Both the position numbers and the translations under genes were made by a program. The notes beneath the pieces were generated by a model that was not told the origin of the DNA, made no database searches, and worked only from the letters and a program-made list of their open reading frames with translations. DNA of 64,000 bases, taken from assembly GCF_018446385.1 (NCBI RefSeq), contig NC_056002.1:9682894-9746893 (forward strand), written 5' to 3'. Numbering within the stretch: the stretch's first letter is position 1; every line of letters begins with the position of its first letter. The DNA is from Zingiber officinale (lineage: Eukaryota > Streptophyta > Magnoliopsida > Zingiberales > Zingiberaceae). This document shows, piece by piece, positions 56,334 to 64,000 of this stretch.

Positions 56334-58261
56334 TGATCCGGCGGTAAGAATGGGGGACCCACTTCCTGAAGGGTCCCAGCCTGAGGACGGATGGAGGGCT
56401 GACTAAGCGGGTAATGGCCGCGTCAAGCAGTTGAGCAGGTCCGAGCGGAGCTAGAGATAACCCAGCCATAGGCTTGGGTTTCCGACGCCAAGGCGGGAGG
56501 ACTGAATGGCCGAGCGGGTGTCTGCCCGGCTGGAACCGAAGGGCCGAGCGGGTGGTCCGTTCGGCCAGGATAAGGGCGAGGATACAAAGGTTAGCCGAGC
56601 GGCCTATTCGTTCGGCTCGGGATATGGGATGTCAGCAAAGGCATGTCTGATGATTATGCCGTATACAAGATTTCACGATAGAGGGTCTTGCCGTCACATC
56701 ATGGAAAGGTTGATACCAGAGACGGATCTATGTTGGGGCTCTCCTGGGCTGTAGCCCACCCCTCAAAAAGAAAAACTATCAAGCTACCACAATGAGGAAG
56801 GAAAGAACATCAAGTTTCTGAACAATATCTATTTAGAATTGAAGTTTATCAGAGCAAGAAGATTATCTTCTTTCACAGTCTCAAGCCTGGTAAGGACTGA
56901 GGAGGTTGACCAATATTAGAAATAACCCAAATAGAAACAACGATCTCACTACCAAATATGGATTCTCAGAACTCATGGCTAGCAAAGGAAGGATGCAAAT
57001 GGAAGAACAAACTTGCTCTTCCTCATGAACCGATGGAGGAAGACTTAGCTGTAAGAGTCGATCTCTCCTAAATCTCCTTCCCCTCAAGGCGACGGAGACA
57101 ACAATCTTCCCAAATCAAGCAACAGCTGTGATGGTCGATTCCCTTCCAATTCGGTAGCCCCACGTATAACAAATCGACAATCCTAATCCCTAAATCACTT
57201 GCTTCAAATTGCCATACGAAAAATCTTCATTCATTACCTCTGCTTCAAATAGTGCATGAGATTTTGTGAACCATATAAAATATCTTATATTAATTATTCA
57301 ATTGTGAATTAGAAAGATATCTTATCACATTTTTAATATTTCTATTTTTATTTTCGTTTGAATATAGGTATCATATGTAATTATTATTTATTTATTTTTT
57401 AATTTAAAATACTATCATTGTTAAAAAATGATGTTTTTTAAATTAATATTTTATTAATACATAAATAAATTAATATTTTGAATCAATCATATATTATAAA
57501 CCCATTTATTTTTAATTACATTTAGACAACCAATCTAAATTAAATTTGTCAAAAATAATTTTTAATAAATGTAAAATATAGATAAAATAATATCATTTTA
57601 TCTCACAAGAGAATATAAAAAAATAATAAGAAAGATTTAATAGATCGAAATAATCATATGTATTAAAATAAATAGGTCGCAATACGTTTGAGACGCCGTA
57701 TTTGTATATATTGTATATTGAGAAAAAGATTTTATACTTATTACCGTGTATAAAATGCATATTACCCATGCAATCTATCTTATTGTTTTAGAAAAATAGA
57801 TAGGTATTTTATAATTGTAATTTAACATTAAAGAAAAATAATTAATTTATTTTTATTTATTTTATTTTGATACTTAATTCATAATTATTTCATATTCATA
57901 GCCTAGTCCATTTATAAATCCTAGATCCGTCCCTGGTTGATACAGTAGCGGTATGACCTTATGGATGCCCTTCTAACAGACTCATACCTGGGCATGGTCG
58001 AAAGCAGGTGATTGCTTTGATTGACGCGCCCAGACTCCTTCGAGAGGTCTATATAAGGTCTCCATTTCTTCACCGGAGGTACGCGGAGCTGAATCTCTGA
58101 AGCCACCTCTTTGTTATTCCTCGCCTGACTTGAGCGTCGGAGGGCCGTCGCCGGGACACCCCTCCCGGCTCGGTTTTGTTGCAGGTTCGCCGGAGCATTC
58201 GAGGATCTAGCAGGGAGCGTCACATCCCCAGTGTCCGTTGACTCTGGTTCGGATAGGATCA
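56334..58261 (+). repeat. 3' LTR of Tat element, split by a hAT-like insertion
   Basis: 56334-56716 plus 57944-58261 match the left LTR with few substitutions (about 701 bp in total). It starts TGATCCGGCGG and ends GGATCA, followed by duplication ATACC (58262-58266). Confidence 0.92.
56717..57935. mobile_element. hAT-like non-autonomous element (1219 bp)
   Basis: Terminal inverted repeats CAGAGACGGATCTA and CAGGGACGGATCTA, with an exact 8-bp duplication GTTGATAC (56709-56716, 57936-57943). The first 450 bp are of mixed composition with no clear domain, and the rest is very AT-rich. No hAT transposase is visible. Confidence 0.9.
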
Positions 58262-58266
58262 ATACC
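58262..58266. other. Target-site duplication ATACC (right), Tat element
   Basis: Second copy of 43985-43989. Confidence 0.92.
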
Positions 58267-58289
58267 TTTAGCACATATGTTTTTTATCC

Positions 58290-59300
58290 TGTATTATTTT
58301 ATTCTGTATTTAAAAAATAATATTTAAGTTTTTTACCAAAAGTCAACATTTAATCTTTTTTACCAAAAGTCACATGCGAAAGATCTTGTAAAAGATAATT
58401 AGACTTCTATTTTTTTAATCATTTTCAATAATAATACTAAAAACATTGAGTTGACTATTATACTCTTTAGTAAAAATTTTTATAAAATTTATATACACAA
58501 ACATAAATAATAGAAAAAAAAATAACTCTAAAAAATAGTCAACCAAAAACTTATTTCACCATCCTCGTCAAATTCAAAAAGAACCTGAATTCTAAATTAA
58601 TAAATTAAATAGAGATGAAATGAAATTTATTATTAAAAATTTCTCTTTTCTCATCAAATGTGGTATACAATAAGTATGAATAATTTTGATTCATCAATTT
58701 ATAATTCTGTTTTTTTTTTTCTAAATTTGGTGAGGGGTGGAGTCTTTGACTAATTATTCGTTTCAGAGTTATTGATTTTCTATTGTTTATACAGTTTCAT
58801 ATATGAATTTTATGAGAATTTTTTGTTAAAGGATATAATGATTAATTTAATAGATTTTTTTTTATCTTTTTGAGATTATTATCAAAAAAATGATAAAAAG
58901 GAGTACAATTGTTTTTTATTTATTTTTTGTTACATTTATAATGAGAGGATATTTTAATGATGAATTTTATTTTATTTTCATTTGATTTTGGTTTATCAAT
59001 TTAGAATTCTATTTTTTTTTTATTGGGTGAAGATGACAGAATGAGTTTTTAGTTGATTATCTCTTTCAAAATTGTTTTTTCGTATTGTTTATATAGATTT
59101 ATGTATAAATTTTGTAAAAAATTTTATTGAATAATATAATGATCAATTTAATATCATTTTTTTCTTTTTATGATTATTGTCTAAAAATGACAAAAAATAA
59201 AGACACGATTAATTTTATAAAATTTCTCACCTATAATTTTTTTTTGATAAAAGGTTAAATGTTATTTTTTAAATGATAAAAAACTATTAGATATTTTGCC
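58290..59300. repeat. AT-rich fold-back element or MITE with large imperfect inverted arms
   Basis: The left arm (about 58300-58660) reads in inverse orientation like 58930-59300, with shared words such as 'attatt..gacaat/gactattatactc', 'aaatttatacataaa', 'agtcaaccaaaaact' and 'gaattctaaatt'. A middle segment (58690-58925) is a direct repeat of the right arm with a period near 300 bp. Non-coding. Exact ends and target duplication were not found. Confidence 0.6.
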
Positions 59301-60770
59301 TTAAATTTTTCATAGTGAATAGCACGAATAGCCGATGGACCTTTTTTAATCGACTAGCCTTACTCGGCAACCAAAGGTCGGGTGGGTAGAACTCACGAGT
59401 CAACTTATAATTGTTAGGTAGGATCGTACATTCGTACTCAAGAGTGGAGCCCACAGTCCATATATCAATACACGAGTGTAATCGACAAGGTCTTAGGCTT
59501 TTGTCTGCATTAAATTATAAGCCATTATCTTTTTAAAAGTAAATCAAAGTATCATGATGTGACAACAGGATATAAACATAACTATCCCTCAATCCAGCTC
59601 AAATCTTCTGTCCCGAGAATGTGCCTGTCCCTTTGTCCCACGCAGAAAATGACAAGGTTGTCTCGTGAGAAACACGTGACGCAGAGAAAAATTAACTTTT
59701 GCCCCGAAAACCTCTTCGGGGAAAACCTCTTCGTAGACTTTTCCCTCTGCCCTAATCTTCCTGTGCCCTAACCTTCCTCACGAGACAACCTTCCGCCTCC
59801 CGACAACCTTCCGCTGTCCCTCCGAAGCCCCGCCGGCGCGAAATCCCGACGTCTTCCAAGTGTCGACGGCAACAGGCAGCACCCTCGAGGCCAGTCCATC
59901 TCTGTGCCTGCCCCCTTCCTCACTCCCACGGCTCCCCTGTCCCTCCGAAGCCCCGCCGGTGCGAAATCCCGGCGTCTTCCAACTATCGACGGCAACAGTG
60001 ATCCCAACGAGGCGCCGCCCTTCTCCTTCCAACCTTCGACGCAAATCCTTCCCACCTTCGACAGACAGGTGCAGGCAACACCCTGCCGAACCAGTTCGAA
60101 GATCCTGCTAAGTCGCCTTTCAGGTATAAAGGTTCTAGCAAATTCAAATGCATTGCTTCAGTTCTTTACCTGATTTATGGCACGTTAATGCTGGAATCTG
60201 TGTTCTTTATTTGTGCTGTGTTTCTGTATCTGTTTCTTGTGCCAATTACTTCCTTCATATGCTGATCGTATAAGGCAGTTTCAAGTTCTCTGGCATTAAT
60301 GCAACAGTTTCTCTCATATCACATATCCAGTGCATCCATTTCTTAATAAAGACTAAGGGATCACTTGTGAATTTTCAAGATTTAAGTGCAAAACGAAATA
60401 GCTTTTTGTTTCTGTTTAAGGAATTCAATTTGCACTTAATCTTGCTGTTTTTGTTTATTGTGCCAATTTGCACTTGTGCTAATTCCTTGGTCAAAAAATA
60501 TGATCCGTAGGAGATCATATGCTTCTGAGTTGCCAATTTCTGTGCCAATTTGCACAGAAATATGATCTGTAATTTTTGTGCCAATTTGCACAGAAATATG
60601 ATTGGTTCTAGCCAGTGTTTTCTTGACATGATGGCCCTACAATATGATATGTGTAACCATTATCTATAACCATTTTGTCATCACATTGTAGAATTTGTAT
60701 TGTGATATGTGTAAAAAAATATATACATCTCTTGATTGTTTTTTTTTTGTTTAGGATTAAAGTAATTATC
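59301..60770 (+). promoter_or_regulatory. Upstream region, probable non-coding exon and 5' UTR intron of the FAR1-like gene
   Basis: The block 59760-60122 is GC-rich and ends in TTTCAG/GTATAAAG, a good donor at 60123. A pyrimidine tract and AG (TTTGTTTAG) lie just before the ATG at 60771. This predicts an intron from about 60123 to 60754. The 59800-60110 stretch holds an imperfect duplication of about 110 bp ('ccctccgaagccccgccgg.gcgaaatcccg'), and its ORFs lack known domains. Confidence 0.5.
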
Positions 60771-63235
60771 ATGGACTTGTCGTTGGTTGAATCTACGAGT
60801 TGTCGTAGGTTAAATTTTGATGTAAACGAAGATTGTCGGGATAATGAGTTTGATGTTATTGATGAGGGTACAGACTCTACCATGTTATTGATGAATTCTG
60901 ACACATCTATCATAGAAGAATTGATGCCAAAAATCGGTATGGAATTTAAGACGGAAGAGGATGCCTATCAATTTTATTTGAAATATGTTAAACAAGTTGG
61001 ATTTGGCATAAGAAGGAGTAAAAGCCACAATGATAAATCGGGTAAATTAATTGACAGGATTTTTTTGTTGTTGTACACAAGGAAAAAGGGGAAAAGACAA
61101 ACGAGATGTTTATGTGAAATCTCATCGTCCTGAAACAAGGTTTGGTTGTGAGGCTAAAATGAAGATTAGTTGTCGAAAAAATGGCAAATTGAGTGTGGAG
61201 CAATTTGTTAAAGAGCATAATCATTATCTTTCAAGTCCAAACAAAACTCATCTCTACAGAAGTCATAGAAATATTTCTTCTTCTGCTGCAATACAAATTA
61301 AGATGGCAAGTGATGTGGGAATCCCCCCAAAAACATCTCATGATCTTATGGTGAAACAAGTTGGTGGGAGGGATAATTTAGGTTTTATTCCGCAAGATTA
61401 CAACAACTACTTGCGATCCAAAAGAACAAGAAATATTAGAGTTGGTGATACAGGAGGTGTATTGGAATATTTGCAGAAAATGCAATTTGATGATCCTAAT
61501 TTTTTTTATGCTATTCAAGTTGATGAAGATGATTTGATAACTAATATTTTTTGGTGTGATGCTAAGATAAGAGCTGATTATGGCAATTTTGGAGATGTTG
61601 TTTGCTTTGACACAACATACAGGAAGAACAATGAAGGTCGTCCAATTGCGTTGTTTGTGGGTGTTAATCATCATAAGCAGTCCATAATTTTTGGTGCAGC
61701 TTTATTATATGATGAAATATCTTTGACATTCGAGTGGTTGTTTGATACATTTACTAAAGCTATGTGTGAAAAAAAACCAATAACTATTCTTACAGATCAA
61801 GATGTAGCAATGGCAAAGGCTTTGACTTCCAAATGGCCTGAAACACATCATCGTTTGTGTATTTGGCACATTTATCAGAATGCGGCAATACATTTGAGTG
61901 AAGTTTTTTCTGAGTTCAAAGAGTTTACTAAAGATTTTGCCTCGTGTATATATGATTTTGATGAAGAAGAAGATTTTATTTTAGCTTGGAACATGATGTT
62001 GACTAAGTATGCACTTGAAGACAATGATTGGTTGAGACGTATGTTTTGCATAAAAGAAAAATGGGCATTAGTATATGGACGACATATGTTTTGTGCAGAT
62101 ATGACTACAACCCAAAGAAGTGAGAGCATGAATAGTATTCTGAAAAGATATGTCTCTTATCAACACAAGTTTTTAGACTTTTTCAATCACTTCCAAAGGT
62201 TGCTTGATGATCGTCGATATGAGGAGTTAAAAGCTGATTTTAGATCACATACAAGTGTTCCATGTCTATTGTATCCAATTGAAATTTTAAAGTATGCATG
62301 TTCTATTTATACTCCTGAGGCATATAAGTGTTTTGAACAAGAGTGGTACAAATCTCATGATTCTATTATACACATTTATGAGGATGTTGGATCACATACA
62401 AAATACAAAGTTACTTTTCACAAAAAGAGTTACCATCATATAGTTACACTTTATTCATGGGGTCAAAAGATCGAGTGTAGCTGTAGAAAATATGATTTTG
62501 CTGGGATTTTGTGTTCTCATATTTTGAAAGTATTTACGATGAAAAATATCATGAAAAACCCAAGTGAGTATGTATTGAAAAGGTGGACACGGAAAGCAAA
62601 AGATGGATACTCTGGAGTTATTGAACTTGTTGCAGACAAAGGTAGTTTGGATCCAAAAACTTGCAACAGTATGCGATATAAAGAATTGAGTGGATTATAT
62701 GTTCAACTGGTTACCAAGGCAGCAGAGAGGGAAGATACTTACAAGGTTGTTAAAGATGATTTGTTGAGTATGTTTCAGATGGTGGATGAGAGGTTACAAG
62801 TTAATGAACCAACTTCCCAACACTCTATTGAAAGAGAGTTTGAAAGTGGCGAAGGAAACTCTCTTGGAGTCAAAGGAATTAAAACAAAGAAGAAACCGGT
62901 TTCAGGTAAGAGATTGAAAAGTGGCTTAGATAAGATTTCAAAGAAAAGAAAAGCGGCGAGGAAAAATAATCAAACTTCAACAATTCTTAAGGTTTCACCT
63001 CTTTTCTTATTAAAGTGTTGTTTATTTGTTGTCATTTCATTTGAAAAAATATATAGAATTAAATCATTATATTTTTGTATACCAGGCTAGAGAAGATCAT
63101 TATGAAAGTACAAGTTGCATGCCTAGTGTTGAAGGTTTGAGTATGACCGAAACTCAATTTCAACCACTTTTGTCAACGCAACTATCTCAGGTTAACTTTG
63201 ATATTGGTTATTTTCAAACAAATGACTCAGAATGA
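60771..63235 (+). CDS. FAR1/FHY3-family (FRS) protein with a frameshift in a T7 run
   Basis: Exons 60771-62991 and 63086-63235 (GT-AG) give about 789 residues if one base of the T7 run at 61060-61066 is discounted; without that the frame is broken. FAR1 DNA-binding region at about 53-155 (GMEFKTEEDAYQFYLKYVKQ, CEAKMKI, HNHYL). The MULE-type transposase domain at about 255-365 has VVCFDTTY and ILTDQD for the two Asp, and CIWHI. A SWIM zinc finger near 565-590 (CSCRKYDFAGILCSH) and a basic C-terminal tail (GKRLKSGLDKISKKRKAARK) follow. In this family the transposase-derived protein acts in the nucleus as a DNA-binding regulator; FHY3 and FAR1 act in phytochrome A signalling. Length is close to FRS proteins. 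It could be a domesticated FRS gene, a recent pseudogene, or sequence error; terminal inverted repeats of an active MULE were not seen. Confidence 0.85.
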
Positions 63236-64000
63236 TGGTAAGAAACTAACTCTTATAATGGATATTTGTATCTTTGTACCAGAATCTTTTTGGAAACTAT
63301 CTCAGGCTTTAGTGCTGTTAACTATACCAGAATCTTTGTATCTTTGAACATACCAGAATCTTGATATCACTAATATAACTAAAGTATTGTTGGTATCTAA
63401 CTCTTTTCCCTTGCATTGCAGTTTCTACAGCGGGTTTTCAGCATAGATACAATTGTGAAACCTCTTCCTCTTGCTATGCAATATAACGTCTCCAGGAATT
63501 TGAGTTTTTTTACTCGGATCTTTACACAATTTTGGGGTAAGTCTTTGGTATGGTTAACTTATTAAAAGTGTATGATTATACAGATCAACTTCTGTAGCTG
63601 TTAGCTAACTCTAGATTCTTGGTAACCTGATCCAGCCATGGCGAGGTTTGCTTAGTTAGGCTTTGGTGGACTGATCTAGTGTGTGATCATCAAATGGAGA
63701 TTTCATAAGCCGCTGCCTGGCAGATTTATTGCAATGTGGACTGATCTTTTGTCTTTAAATAGCATCAGAAAATTTATTGCAATGAGAAAATTTATTTCTT
63801 TTGTCTTTCTTTTCATGAGAAAATGTGGACTGATTTTTTTCTTAATTTTGAAGAGCTGTTAAAATAATTTATTTTATGATTTATTTTTTTTAAAAATCAT
63901 TATTGTTGTATGGGTTTGGTGAATTTAAATTGGGCTTTAGATAAAAAACAAAAAATAAAGTTCACTGTCCGAAATCTACGCACCAAAATTCATGCCTTGC
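63236..64000 (+). other. 3' UTR and downstream flank of the FAR1-like gene
   Basis: A 3' UTR intron is possible (GTAAGAAAC at 63238; acceptor TTGCATTGCAG ending at 63421). No further coding sequence is recognised to the window end. Confidence 0.45.

Larger units (their letters stand above)
43990..58261 (+). mobile_element. Tat/Retand-type Ty3/gypsy element with two later insertions
   Basis: Both LTRs, target duplications, primer site, gag, protease, RT, two RNase H domains and integrase are present in the order of the Tat lineage. There is no chromodomain. Downstream of pol are a tandem array and an antisense gene, a layout known for Retand/RIRE2-like elements. Later insertions are solo LTR C (47570-49001) and a hAT-like element (56717-57935). 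Without them the element is about 11.6 kb. Frameshifts and stops make this copy non-autonomous. Confidence 0.92.

Noticed and set aside
58267-59300. Second Tat-like or copia LTR next to the Tat element
   Set aside because: No TG...CA edges or primer site; inverted arms fit a fold-back element better.

Overview
The window is nuclear DNA from a flowering plant. It has spliced genes with GT-AG introns, plant-specific families (a STOP1-type zinc finger, an AMT2/3-type ammonium transporter, an ASHH1-type SET methyltransferase, a FAR1/FHY3-type protein) and deeply nested LTR retrotransposons. The ammonium transporter exons are very GC-rich while the other genes are AT-rich, which fits a monocot, but the sequence does not fix the species. 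There are no bacterial-type features.

Layout. 1-12243 is a nest on the minus strand: a Ty1/copia element, split by a chromodomain Ty3/gypsy (Tekay-like) element with 2.3-kb LTRs, which is itself split by a solo LTR inside its protease region (5124-7324, target duplication AATAT). 12244-14755 holds small hAT-type elements and a degenerate tandem array. 14756-31980 is the gene island, all on the minus strand: STOP1-like (15237-16607), AMT2/3-like (17649-19300, 3 exons) and ASHH1/SDG26-like (23981-31273, 11 coding exons reconstructed here). A 2.1-kb solo-LTR-like insertion (20666-22813, duplication GTTGA) lies between the last two. 31981-43984 is repeat-rich: a hAT-type element, a decayed endogenous caulimovirid (about 32690-35460), and a truncated Ty1/copia element split by another solo-LTR-like insertion (37856-39181, duplication TCTAT). 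A further solo LTR follows at 40948-42764.

43990-58261 is a nearly complete Tat/Retand-type Ty3/gypsy element with both LTRs and target duplication ATACC. It carries gag, protease, RT, two RNase H domains and integrase on the plus strand. Next come a 1.6-kb TATA-rich tandem array and a spliced antisense gene on the minus strand. The element was hit twice later: by a solo LTR in pol (47570-49001, duplication TTCAG) and by a hAT-like element in the right LTR (56717-57935, duplication GTTGATAC). 58267-59300 is an AT-rich fold-back element. 60771-63235 is a FAR1/FHY3-family gene on the plus strand with one frameshift in a T7 run.

The host genes do not form a pathway, although STOP1 (acid and aluminium tolerance) and AMT (ammonium uptake) both relate to root ion stress and lie about 1 kb apart. 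The main novelty is a set of five solo-LTR-like insertions that share end structure and overall plan but carry different palindromic repeat cassettes. A second is the antisense gene plus TATA-bearing array inside the Tat element.
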